A stretch of DNA of 38,261 bases. Origin: a virus. Position 1 is the stretch's first letter, and every line of letters starts with the position of its first letter. This document shows positions 22,092 to 31,300 of this stretch, piece after piece. The notes under the pieces were generated by a model. It ran no database searches. It was not told where the DNA came from and saw only the letters and a list, made by a program, of their open reading frames with translations. The position numbers were made by a program, and so were the translations under genes. The stretch is from positions 1 to 38,261 of IMG/VR virus record IMGVR_UViG_3300041809_003479; one strand, written 5' to 3'.

Positions 22092-22844
22092 ATGCAAAAC
22101 GTGGTGCTCTACAAAGAACCGATCTTTGTTGACTTCGACCGCCGGCGGCGCGTGGAAATCAATCTTGGCTCCGAGATACTGATCCGCAACGCCGGCGGCA
22201 AAGAGGCTCCGGCATGGGAAGAGGTGGGCCACCGTATCAACCCGGCCACGGGTGAGCGGGAATGGGCGCTTGCCGTCAATGAAGACAACCTCCGCCTCTA
22301 CCTGTGGGCAGCCTTGCAAGAGGACGCCAAGGCGCACAGCGAGACGCTCACCATGGAAGACTTGCGGTGGTTGAGTGAGCGGCATAACTGGGCGGAGCAA
22401 GGCGTGTTGGCAATCCGCCGCGCTCTCAATCAGTATTACGGCGGAGCTGCCCAGGCGAAATCCAAGCCCGCGAAATTGAGACGGGCGAAGCGCAAGCAAA
22501 CTACATGGGAAGACGCCTTCCGTATCGTCTGTGGTGAGCTTGGGTTAGCGCCCGATGCGTTCTACCGCCTCCAGTACAGCGAGTTGATTCTCATCCTTGA
22601 GGGCCGCTCTGCACGTCACAAGCGCGAGACGCGCGAACGCCGTGAGGAATCCGCATGGAAGGTGAGCTGGCTTCTCATGCCTCACAAGAAAGCTGACGCC
22701 GATCCCATCACGCCCGATCAACTCATGGGCCGCAAGCAACGCGGCAAGCCCGCGCCGGTGTTCTCCAGTGACGAAGACAAGGCACGTGCGTTCGTAACTG
22801 CATTCAGGGCACAATCAAAAGAGGCGGTGACCGATGGCAAGTAA
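22092..22844 (+). CDS. fused tail assembly chaperone (G-T like, 250 aa)
   Basis: Located directly before the tape measure, the place of lambda G/GT. The first 125 residues are a G-like domain, and after a basic linker (KSKPAKLRRAKRKQ) the second half (WEDAFRIVCGELGLAPDAFYRLQYSELILILEGR) resembles a T-like domain. In lambda the two are joined by a -1 frameshift; here one open frame covers both. The protein would coat the tape measure before tail tube polymerisation. Confidence 0.65.
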   Translation: MQNVVLYKEPIFVDFDRRRRVEINLGSEILIRNAGGKEAPAWEEVGHRINPATGEREWALAVNEDNLRLYLWAALQEDAKAHSETLTMEDLRWLSERHNWAEQGVLAIRRALNQYYGGAAQAKSKPAKLRRAKRKQTTWEDAFRIVCGELGLAPDAFYRLQYSELILILEGRSARHKRETRERREESAWKVSWLLMPHKKADADPITPDQLMGRKQRGKPAPVFSSDEDKARAFVTAFRAQSKEAVTDGK

Positions 22845-24867
22845 AAGCGGGGGCGTGATTGTGGTCGTATCCGGCGAAGACAAAACCGGGGAAGTCTTCA
22901 ACGCAGTCAAGAAACACTTGGAGGAAACCGAGGAGAAAGCCAAAGAGACTTCCCTGTCTCTCGGTAACATCGCTGAGACACTTGAGAGCGGTCTCGCAAC
23001 CGCCGGTATCGCTATCGGCGCACGGGAGATTGTTGGCGGATTCAAAGAGATGATTCAGTCAACCATGGAGGCTGGCGTCGAAATCGGAAGGCTCCGCGAA
23101 CAGACGGGCATCTCCGCCGAAAACCTCTCTGAATTGCGGTACGTGGCCGCCTCGACGGGCACCACATTTGAGGCCCTTACCAAAGGGTTCAAGAACATCT
23201 CTACCGCCGTTCATGAGGCCGAAGAGGGCAGCCCGAAAGCGACCAAAGCCTTTGCGGACCTGGGCATCTCGGTTGCCGATCTGCGCGCCAAGGGTGACGA
23301 TATGCTGGGCGTTTTGCGGATGGTTGCCGATAAGTTCCATGATCTTCCGGCGGGCATCGATAAGAACGCGATTGCTACGGAGTTGTTCAAAAAGTCCGGC
23401 CAGGACTTGATACCCGTCTTGGATTCTCTGAGCGGTTCACTGGAGGAAGCGAAATCGCACGCCGCCATCTTCACCGATGACGACATTCAGAAGATGAAAG
23501 AGATGCACGAGTCGGTTGCCGATCTTAGCGCGGAGTGGCAGAAATTTGAGTTGACCATAACCAGCAAGATTGCTCCCGGCCTTGCCGCATTCTTTCAGGA
23601 GCTATCCAGCGGACACGCCACGCGGGATGCTCTTTCCGGGTTCATGGGTGCCTGGAATCCTCTCCTCTACACTCTCCCTGATGCTCCCACCTACAAGCCC
23701 AAACCGCCCGGCTTGCCTCCACCCGATCCGGAGAAACAAAAGAAGGATGGCCCCGATCCCAAGGACGTTGCCAAACAGCAGCGCGCCGCCTCCGAGTTGG
23801 CCGCCCTGCAAGAGCGTCTAGACGGCACGCTCCGCCAACTTGCCGACGCCGGCGCAAAGTTGGATGAGACGCGCGCCCGTGTTCACTTTCAAACCATGCT
23901 CTCCATTCTTGAGGACATGCACAAGCAAGGGCTCGTCTCCGAGGCCGATTACCTCACGCAAAAATCCAACCTGCAAAATGCGGGATACGATGCGGAGCGC
24001 ACCAAACTGCTCACCGAACGCCGCGCGCTCACCGATCAAATGAACACGCTTTCCTCGGGGGCTGCCAAGACGGGCAAGGATCGGCTCGATACGGAAATTA
24101 AGTTGAATGCACTCCAGGCAAAGAACCTTGAGATTGAGAGCCAGTTGGTTGTGCTGGATGCCAAGCGCGCAACCTCCGCGCGGCAGATTGAAGAGGCGTA
24201 CGCCGCGCTCATGGCGAAGCCGATTGACATGTCGGAGTTAGATCAGGGTATGCCGAAAGGTATCTTCCCCGCCGCCAAGCTGCCTACCGTCACGCTGGCA
24301 AAGGATTACAGCCAGATCGATAACGAGGCGGAGAAATTCGCGCACGGTCTGTTCGATCCGCTCTTCAACCTCGGCGAAAAGTGGGATCAGCAATGGAAAC
24401 AGATTCGCGCCAATATGCTCCGTGACATCGGGCAGACGGCGGAGTCTCAACTCTTTGGCCAACTGTTCGGCGATTCCTCCGGACGCGGAGGTAAGGGCTG
24501 GGATGGCAGCGGCGGCGACGGCAATAGTGGCCACAATGGCCTATTGAATCAAGGCATCGGCAAGGCGGGGGACTTGCTAGGCGGTTTGTTCCACAAGAAA
24601 TCAAGCGCCGTATCTAACGGAACGGGAACCGCCGGGGCCGGCGTCTTGGCTGATGCGGCGGCCAGTCAGTTGGGGGTGGGTAAGGCCGCATCGTCGAGTG
24701 CGGGCGCTATCAATGTGACCGTCATCAATCAGGGCACGCCTCAGCAGGTTGTTTCTACATCACAGTCTGGCGACCAAGGTGAAGCAATGTTTTACCAACT
24801 TGTCACGAAAGACTTGGACACGAATGGCCTACTGACTCAGGGTATTCTGGGCAAAATCCAAGGATAA
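22834..24867 (+). CDS. tail tape measure protein (677 aa)
   Basis: Long, mostly helical protein beginning with a coiled coil (AVKKHLEETEEKAKE), then MEAGVEIGRLREQTGISAENLSELRY and FADLGISVADLRAKG, typical of the tape-measure central domain. A Pro-rich break lies near 287-310, with a further coiled coil to about 460. The Gly-rich C-terminus ends in a segment with NVTVINQGTP. At about 0.15 nm per residue the tail would be close to 100 nm. The start overlaps the chaperone gene by 11 bases. Confidence 0.88.
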   Translation: MASKSGGVIVVVSGEDKTGEVFNAVKKHLEETEEKAKETSLSLGNIAETLESGLATAGIAIGAREIVGGFKEMIQSTMEAGVEIGRLREQTGISAENLSELRYVAASTGTTFEALTKGFKNISTAVHEAEEGSPKATKAFADLGISVADLRAKGDDMLGVLRMVADKFHDLPAGIDKNAIATELFKKSGQDLIPVLDSLSGSLEEAKSHAAIFTDDDIQKMKEMHESVADLSAEWQKFELTITSKIAPGLAAFFQELSSGHATRDALSGFMGAWNPLLYTLPDAPTYKPKPPGLPPPDPEKQKKDGPDPKDVAKQQRAASELAALQERLDGTLRQLADAGAKLDETRARVHFQTMLSILEDMHKQGLVSEADYLTQKSNLQNAGYDAERTKLLTERRALTDQMNTLSSGAAKTGKDRLDTEIKLNALQAKNLEIESQLVVLDAKRATSARQIEEAYAALMAKPIDMSELDQGMPKGIFPAAKLPTVTLAKDYSQIDNEAEKFAHGLFDPLFNLGEKWDQQWKQIRANMLRDIGQTAESQLFGQLFGDSSGRGGKGWDGSGGDGNSGHNGLLNQGIGKAGDLLGGLFHKKSSAVSNGTGTAGAGVLADAAASQLGVGKAASSSAGAINVTVINQGTPQQVVSTSQSGDQGEAMFYQLVTKDLDTNGLLTQGILGKIQG

Positions 24868-24877
24868 CCGTGTTACG

Positions 24878-25291
24878 ATGTTGGCCATGCGAAAAACTCT
24901 ATTGTTCTTGTGTGCCCTTTGTTCCCTGTCCGCTGTCTGTGGTGCCCAACAGCCACCGCAGACGGGAGATGCCACGGTCCATTTTTACCGTTATAAGCAA
25001 TATGTTGGGAGTCTTCTCAAGCCATCAATCTACTGCGATGGGGCAGAGATTGGGAGAGTTCAGGGCGGTACGGTGTTCGACGTGAGGCTGTCACCTGGGC
25101 CTCACACGTTTTACGCCAATGATAAGCAAGCTGGGGCTCTTGTCACGCTTGAGTCAGGGAAAGAGTATTACTTTCGGACTGATCTTCAGACCGGATTCTG
25201 GAAGGGGCACTTTCGGTTGACTATGGTGATGCCAGAGCAAGGGGCCTTTGATGTTGGCAAGCTAAAGCTGATAGACGGGGCTACTCGCTAA
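24878..25291 (+). CDS. exported DUF2846-like protein (137 aa)
   Basis: A signal peptide (MRKTLLFLCALCSLSAVCGA, with ATG 24878 or 24887 as start) precedes a beta-sandwich with VHFYRYKQYVGSLLKPSIYCDG, EIGRV, LSPGPHTFYAN and LESGKEYYFRT, a layout resembling DUF2846-type bacterial periplasmic proteins. No virion role is evident; more likely a lysogenic-conversion (moron) protein acting at the envelope. It is convergent with the immunity gene, and the two stop codons overlap in CTAA (25288-25291). Confidence 0.7.
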   Translation: MLAMRKTLLFLCALCSLSAVCGAQQPPQTGDATVHFYRYKQYVGSLLKPSIYCDGAEIGRVQGGTVFDVRLSPGPHTFYANDKQAGALVTLESGKEYYFRTDLQTGFWKGHFRLTMVMPEQGAFDVGKLKLIDGATR

Positions 25292-25488
25292 GCGCTGGGA
25301 AGCGCTTCAGGGTCAATCTCCCCGCAAGCGGCCCAGGCTAGCGCCACTACCCACCCAACAAATGTCCAGCCAAGGAAGAGATTGACGACGCCGATACCCG
25401 CAATGGCCTTACATTCGCGCTTGGCGGCCACAATGAAAGGCAAAATGTAGACAGCCAATGCCACCATGATGAGCAGAAATGTTCCCAT
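25288..25488 (-). CDS. superinfection immunity protein (66 aa)
   Basis: A small membrane protein with two hydrophobic segments (residues about 3-20 and 32-52) flanking the conserved loop AAKRECKAIAGIGVVNLFLGWTFVGWVVALAWA. This N-x-x-L-G-W-T-x-x-G-W-V pattern is the signature of the Imm superinfection-immunity family, known in T4 Imm, which blocks DNA entry of related phages. It is read from the minus strand within the plus-strand tail operon, with GGGGGA before its ATG. It could be transcribed independently in a lysogen. Confidence 0.82.
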   Translation of the reverse strand: MGTFLLIMVALAVYILPFIVAAKRECKAIAGIGVVNLFLGWTFVGWVVALAWAACGEIDPEALPSA

Positions 25489-25534
25489 AGCTTCCCCCGG
25501 AGTTGCGACCGCAGTCTACCACACCCACCAACCG

Positions 25535-26242
25535 TTACGATGTGATACGCAACCCGCGCGCCATGATCTGACGCCAGGTGCCAGCCCATAGCTCCGGGAA
25601 TGCCGATTGCGCCGCCTTCTCCACGTCCCGTTGCATCTCGAGCCTTGGCTTGATGTGCGCCTCCGGAATGAGCAGGTAAAACGGGTAGGCGTCCCGATCC
25701 GTCCAGTACCGGCCCATGATGGCCTTGTGCCCATCGCCGAGGCTCTGCACAAAGAACACGAACCCCTGTACAACTTTCTGATTGCGCAGTGCGATCTGGC
25801 CTTTGCGCGTGTGCGCCGTGAACCGGCCGCCCACCGCAGTGAGCAGCGCCCCAGGTTTTAGTTCCGCCGGGATGATCCCTGGGGCCAACTGCCGGAGATA
25901 TTTGGTTGGCACCGAGACGTAATGGTGCCCGCCCCACGGGACTTTCTCCCCACCATCCTCTTGAATGCCAAGATAATCAGGGTGCCCTGGCGTGTCGGTG
26001 TGCGTGTGAACATCCGCCTCGATCACCGCGCCATTCTTCTCAGCCGGCTTGATGCGGATACCTTGCTGTGTGAATTTATTCCGGAGCGTGAACTTGCCGC
26101 CCAGGTTCTCTTGCACCACGGTCTGCCCGGCCTTGGCGCATCCCGTCAACGTCTTGGCCAGCGCAAACGGCAAGCTCTTGTGTTGTAGCTCATCCAAGCC
26201 CGCCACCGCTTCACTCACATCTACCGTCGCTTTGAGTTGCAT
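25535..26242 (-). CDS. minor tail protein Z-like (235 aa), minus strand
   Basis: Start set at the minus-strand ATG at 26242, where the family pattern begins (LKATVDVSEAVAGLDELQHKSLPFALAKTLTGCAKAG); upstream codons in this frame overlap the divergent gene and are unlikely. The part FTLRNKFTQQGIRIKPAEKNG matches lambda Z/HK97 gp10-type tail-completion proteins. A tail gene on the opposite strand, next to an immunity gene, is unusual. Alternatively it is an accessory protein using the same fold. Confidence 0.65.
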   Translation of the reverse strand: MQLKATVDVSEAVAGLDELQHKSLPFALAKTLTGCAKAGQTVVQENLGGKFTLRNKFTQQGIRIKPAEKNGAVIEADVHTHTDTPGHPDYLGIQEDGGEKVPWGGHHYVSVPTKYLRQLAPGIIPAELKPGALLTAVGGRFTAHTRKGQIALRNQKVVQGFVFFVQSLGDGHKAIMGRYWTDRDAYPFYLLIPEAHIKPRLEMQRDVEKAAQSAFPELWAGTWRQIMARGLRITS

Positions 26243-26330
26243 AGCTCTATTTTCCACCCCATTGGCATGGACCCGCCAACGGGGACCCCGGACTTTGCGC
26301 CCTTTTCGATAAGAGCCGCATGGTTGAGGT
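26243..26330. promoter_or_regulatory. divergent intergenic region
   Basis: This 88-base gap separates the minus-strand Z-like gene from the plus-strand M-like gene, so promoters in both directions would be expected. I see no convincing -35/-10 pair. A short G+C inverted element (CCCCGG/ACGGGG near 26278-26290) is the only structure. Confidence 0.3.
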
Positions 26331-27269
26331 ATGGCGACATTCCCGCTCATCTTTCCGTCACTTTCGCGCCAACCTTCGATGGACACCTCGAAGAAAACCG
26401 AGGATGACACGATCCGCGATCCGGCGGAGAGCGGGTATGTCTCCACCCGCCCGCGCGGGACCCGCGCCCGCCGCACATGGCCGTTCAACGTCCGCAACCT
26501 CGTAGCGGAAGACATCCGCGCGTTGGATGAGTTTTTCATGTCACCTAGCTACGCGGCGCGCGGCGGCAACAGCTTTCTCTTTCCCAACCTCCTGCCCAAT
26601 TGGTCCTTTGAGTTTCCAGCCCTCACCGCCTCCGATCTTGTCTTGGGGTGGAACATCTCCAGTGCCCCGGTTCAGGAGTCCATCGGCATCGGCACTACCA
26701 CGGTTGCGGACGGAACCCAGGCAATCGAGTTCGGAACCGTGGCCACAAAGACCATTGCCGCGAACACAACCGTCACAGGCGCGCTCAACTGCGATCTGGC
26801 GGTGCCCTGCAAGCCCGGAGAGGTTTACGTCTTCACAGCGGCCTTGGATGCGATCCAGGGCACACTGGCGGCGGGCGTGCTTGGCGCGCAAGTGAGCGTG
26901 TCTTACCTGAATGCCGGCGGCGGAGCGCTGTCAACGGTCAACGGCACGGCGGCAACCATCGGCGTCGGCTGGCAGACGTACGGCTATCAATTCACCGTGC
27001 CGGCCAGCGCGGCCAGCTTCAAAGTGAGTCTCCTCGTCACGCTCACCAACTCCACCGCCTCAGCGATCACGCTTGACGGCTCCGCCTCAGTCTCATGGGA
27101 CACGGTGGGTTGCAGCTTGCTCACGCCGCTCACGCCCTACGGTCGCATGGTTGGATCGCAATCGCTGGGCTGTCTTGTGCGCTTTTCTTCTCTGCCTGAA
27201 ATCGCAGACATCGGCTGGGGTAACGGCGTGAAAGTCTACGGAGCCAAGCTCGAATTGACGGAGGTTTAA
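26331..27269 (+). CDS. minor tail protein M-like with inserted jelly-roll domain (312 aa)
   Basis: The first 80 residues (SGYVSTRPRGTRARRTWPF, then LVAEDIRALDEFF) and the last 45 (SLGCLVRFSSLPEIADIGWGNGVKVYGAKLELTEV) together look like one short lambda M-type distal tail protein. Between them (about 85-265) lies a Thr/Ala/Gly-rich beta domain opening with NLLPNWSFEFPALTASDLVLGW, a pattern seen in carbohydrate-binding modules. The insertion could place a glycan-binding domain on the tail tip. L- and K-like genes follow in lambda order. Confidence 0.7.
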   Translation: MATFPLIFPSLSRQPSMDTSKKTEDDTIRDPAESGYVSTRPRGTRARRTWPFNVRNLVAEDIRALDEFFMSPSYAARGGNSFLFPNLLPNWSFEFPALTASDLVLGWNISSAPVQESIGIGTTTVADGTQAIEFGTVATKTIAANTTVTGALNCDLAVPCKPGEVYVFTAALDAIQGTLAAGVLGAQVSVSYLNAGGGALSTVNGTAATIGVGWQTYGYQFTVPASAASFKVSLLVTLTNSTASAITLDGSASVSWDTVGCSLLTPLTPYGRMVGSQSLGCLVRFSSLPEIADIGWGNGVKVYGAKLELTEV

Positions 27270-27271
27270 CC

Positions 27272-27937
27272 GTGCCTACTGCCGTCTCTCCCATGGCCGT
27301 TCTCTCCCTTGCTGCCCAGCGCGATAAGTTCGTGCTGGCCTCCGGAGATGCCTGGCTCCTGTTGCTCGACATCATTTGGAACGGGCAGCACATGCGCTTT
27401 GCGCGCAACGTTGACCCTATACAGTTCGACGCCGGCGACGGCAACGGCGTACAGACCTATCAGCCCTTCAACTTTGAATTCTCCGCTGAGCAGCCAGGCT
27501 CTGGGCAACTGCCCACGATGGCCCTCAAGGCCTCGAATACCATGCGCATCCTGCAAGGCGTCATTGAGCAGTACGGCGGCATTGCAGGGGCCATTGCGAA
27601 CGTGTACGTCTACAACACGGCACATCCTGCCGGCGAGCCTGACCTGGCCGTCTCCACCACGGTCATGAAATCCGTTTGCACGGCGGAGCTGGTCACGTTC
27701 TCTCTCTCCGCGCCCAGCCCGTTGCGCCAACTCTTTCCCAAGTACCTTTACCGTGCCAATTTCTGCATGTACGTTTCGCACTACAAAAGCATTTGGTGTG
27801 GATACACCGGGCCGCTCTCTAACTGCGATGGCACGTACAACGGCGCGAATGGTTGCCAGGTGCATAACAATGCCGGGCGCTTCGGAGCGTTCCCAGGCAT
27901 CGGAACCAACGGCACAGTACTGGCGGCACAAAATTGA
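27272..27937 (+). CDS. minor tail protein L (lambda gpL-like, Fe-S)
   Basis: A 221-residue protein starting at GTG 27272. The C-terminus holds four cysteines in the gpL arrangement: Cys165 (NFCMY), Cys176 (IWCGYTG), Cys185 (SNCDGT) and Cys195 (GCQVHNNAGRFGAFPGI). In lambda these ligate a 4Fe-4S cluster in the tail tip. The N-terminal half is a beta domain with the usual NVDPIQFDAG. The stop overlaps the TTG start of the next gene. Confidence 0.85.
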   Translation: MPTAVSPMAVLSLAAQRDKFVLASGDAWLLLLDIIWNGQHMRFARNVDPIQFDAGDGNGVQTYQPFNFEFSAEQPGSGQLPTMALKASNTMRILQGVIEQYGGIAGAIANVYVYNTAHPAGEPDLAVSTTVMKSVCTAELVTFSLSAPSPLRQLFPKYLYRANFCMYVSHYKSIWCGYTGPLSNCDGTYNGANGCQVHNNAGRFGAFPGIGTNGTVLAAQN

Positions 27938-28323
27938 AGACAATTCCTTACTCTCTGTGGGCGGACTTGCTACCCAAGCCGTGGCGGAAGGATGCGCGCG
28001 GGCCAGATGCCTACGATTGCGTTGGATTCTTCCTTGAAATCGAACGCCGCCTCGGCTTCCCCGTCCCGGCATACGCCAGCGAAGTGGAAGCGGTTGAGCT
28101 TGCAGTTGCCGATTGGGAGTTAGTTGCCGATCCGCAACCCGGAGATGCAATCTTGATTCGCTCTCTCGATCCGCGCTGGCACATCGGCGTGGTCTGCGGA
28201 GATGGTTGGATGCTGCACTCGCGTGAGGGCGCGGGGGTGGCAAAAGAGCGGTATAACGCGTTTCCGTGGAAAGCTCGAATTGAGGGCTTTTATCGATGGA
28301 AACAAATCTCATCCCCGCTCTAA
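27934..28323 (+). CDS. NlpC/P60 tail peptidase (lambda gpK-like, 129 aa)
   Basis: Cysteine peptidase with Cys29 in DAYDCVGFFLEIERRLG, His83 in RWHIGVVCGDGWMLHS and a possible third catalytic residue His95. It lacks the N-terminal JAB domain of lambda K and is only the NlpC/P60 half. It probably cleaves cell-wall peptides at the tail tip during entry or helps tail-tip assembly. Start is TTG 27934, coupled to the L stop (TTGA). Confidence 0.82.
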   Translation: MKTIPYSLWADLLPKPWRKDARGPDAYDCVGFFLEIERRLGFPVPAYASEVEAVELAVADWELVADPQPGDAILIRSLDPRWHIGVVCGDGWMLHSREGAGVAKERYNAFPWKARIEGFYRWKQISSPL

Positions 28324-31300
28324 ACGCACCGATTGTCTCTATCGCCGAGGCCGCGCCCGCGCCATACGTGTTGCCTGATATCCCAGACACGCTGAGCCTC
28401 CGCCCCGTTCGCATCATTGAAAATCTGAATCCGTTTCACGTGGAAGAGCGCCGCGTGATCCAGATAGCTCCGCTCGACAATGAAAGCGCGGCTGCACTGG
28501 TCACCCGCGCCGCCATTCATCTGGACGATTACAAGTGCAGCCTCAACGGGTCTCTTATTCCAGACGCCGAGTTGTGGTCAACGGCGGTGCAACCCGGAGA
28601 CGAGATAGTCCTCTTTCCGCGCGCCGCCGGCGGCCGTGTGTGGGAAATGATTTCCATGGTTGCGCTGTTGACGCTGGTCGCGTGCTTCACCGGCGTCGGC
28701 GTTGGCTTTGCCGGGTTCGCGGCCATGATGGGCATGTCGGGCACCGCCGCCGGTTTGATCGGGGCAGCCGCTCTCATGGGCGGCAGTATGCTCATCTCCT
28801 GGGCATTCCAACCGGGCCAGCCCAGCTCTCCCTCGTGGTCCTCAACCTACGATCCCACCGGCCCCAAGGGCCTCGCACAGCCCGGCGTACCCGTTCCCAA
28901 GGCATACGGCACCATGGGCTGGTGCGGCAACGTCATTTCGTCTTATGTGAACTTCGACGGCAAAGACGCTTACATCAACTGCCTTGTCTGCTACGGCTGG
29001 GGCCAGGCCGTGAGCATTTCCAATGTGCTCATCAATCAACAGCCCATCTCTGTTTTTAGCAATTGTTCGTATCAGGTGCGCCTAGGCACCAACAATCAAG
29101 CGCCTATCGACGGCTTTGACCGCACAACCAACGGCTACCCGCAAGAGATTGAGATGTTGATTTCTAACGGGCCTATCGTGGTGCAGGGCACGGGAACCAA
29201 CGTCCAGGGGTTGGACATCACCGTCAAGTTCCCCTCGGGCCTCTACCGCATCACCGGCGACGGCAACGATGTACCGCTCAAGGTGATTTACAAGATCGAG
29301 GTTTCGCCGCACAACACAAACACCTGGACATCTCCGCTCTTCCCGAACAACACACAGACGGTTGCCACCACGCACAGCAACGGAACGCAGACCTGGCCCG
29401 CGTGGGTTGTGGTGCCCACGGATCGCTTCGCCGGATCGGGCATCGTCTACGCCAGTGACAACGGAACTCACACGCCCGGCGACCTGTGGAGCAACACGGA
29501 AACGGTGACCACTGTCAACGTGGACGGCACCACTTCAAACACCTCCGCCACATTTAGGGGTGAGTGGCAGCCATGCGACCCCAACCTCAATCAAGCTCTG
29601 GCCACCAATTGGTGGCAGGGTTACCGCGTGATCGAGAATTGCACTTTCTCCGCATTCTTTGACACCGTGAGCGTCTACGGCCTCGCCGCCGGCCAATGGG
29701 ATGTGCGCGTAACCAAGGTTGCGTGGGAGTGGGATAACAACCACTACATCTTCTACAGCGATGCAACCAGCTCTCAAACCGTCTGCGATTGCTGGCTGTG
29801 GAACATCAATGAGATTTTCTGGTCGAACCTCTCTTACCCGAACATGATCCTCGTTGGCGTCAAGGCCCTGGCCACGTCACAACTCAACGGTGGCAGCATT
29901 CAACTGATGTCCACCATCAAGCATGACATCGGCGCGGATACCGTGATCCCCGCGCAGCTCTCCAGCTACGAACACGACAACCCGGCCATCGTGGCCTATG
30001 ACATGCTCGTCAATCCGCTCTACGGCATGGGCATTGCCGCCAACCTGATCGATGTTCCCGCCTTCGTCGCATGGGCCGCGTTCAACGATCAGATGGTTAC
30101 GAATCAGGACGGTTCTCAGGTGCGCCGGCACATCTTCTCGGGCGCATTCGATCAGGCCGGAGATGCGTGGCACGCGCTGGGCGTCATCGGCGGCATGAGC
30201 CGCGCTTCCATTATTCAACTCGGGATGCGTTACACCGTGATCCTCGACGCGCCCGGCGATCCGGTACAGCTCTTCACCGTGGGCAACGTGAAGAAAGACA
30301 GCTTCACCGAGGCATGGGTCGCTCTCGATGATCGTTGCACGCTGATTGAGGTTGACTTCGCCGACGCCGCCCGCAATTACCGCATGGACTTGCCCGTCTC
30401 TGTCATGACGGCGGCGGACATCAACAGCGGCTTGCAACCCAAGATCACGCGCACCAAGCTCACCGGATGCACAAGCCGCGACCAAGCCTGGCGCTGGGCT
30501 TACTTCCATCTGATGAGCACCAAGCTCACGTTGCGCACTGTGCAATTCAGCGCGCCCGTCGAGGCCGTCTGTTGCTCACTCGGATCGGTGATCGCTATCC
30601 AGTCCGATGTTGTGCAATGGGCCGTGGGTGGCCGCGTACAAGCCGGTTCCACCCTCAACACGTTGAGCGTTGACCGCACCGACCTGACCTTTGCGGCGGC
30701 CTCTGGGTGGACGGTGAGCGTACAGCATCCCGTGGTGCAACGCGGAACCGCACAGGTGCAATCTGTCTCCGGCCTCAACGTCACCATGACGGCCGCGCTG
30801 CCCGCTGGGCGCATTGTCAAGGCCGTTGACGGACCCGGAAATGAGTACATCGTTACCGGCTACTCCGGCTCAACCATCACGCTCTCAGGCAGCACGGGCA
30901 GCCTTTCCGCCGGTAAGGTGCTCACGCTCTACGATTGCAACGTGATTGACAACCTCAGTGTCACCGCCGTGGCCGTTACTCCGGGATTTGGCTCGGTGGT
31001 TTCCGTCTCGGGGCAGTTCTCCGCCGTGCCCTCGAAAGATAGCGCCTGGGCCTATGGGCAGAGCGCCGGCGCTCAACCCGCCAAGCTCTTCCGCGTGGTG
31101 AGCATTAAGAAATCCGGTGAATTCAACTTTGACATCGGGGCCATGGAGTACAACGCCACCATCTACACCGATGTGGTTCCCAACTACGGTGAGATTGTGG
31201 GCGTGCCCGATTCGTCGCCGGTGATCACCGACCTCACGTTGGTTGAGCAGTTTCAAAACGGCACTCTCACCGGCTCATCCAACTCGGCGGTGGTCTCCGT

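Noticed and set aside
24600-24860. Possible frameshift or second gene at the 3' end of the tape measure
   Set aside because: The Gly/Ser-rich low-complexity C-terminus stays in one frame to a single stop, which is normal for tape-measure proteins.
27266-28417. Long minus-strand open frame (383 codons)
   Set aside because: It lies opposite the recognised L, NlpC/P60 and J genes, is Arg/His/Ala-rich and has no domain; it is a GC-rich antisense shadow.
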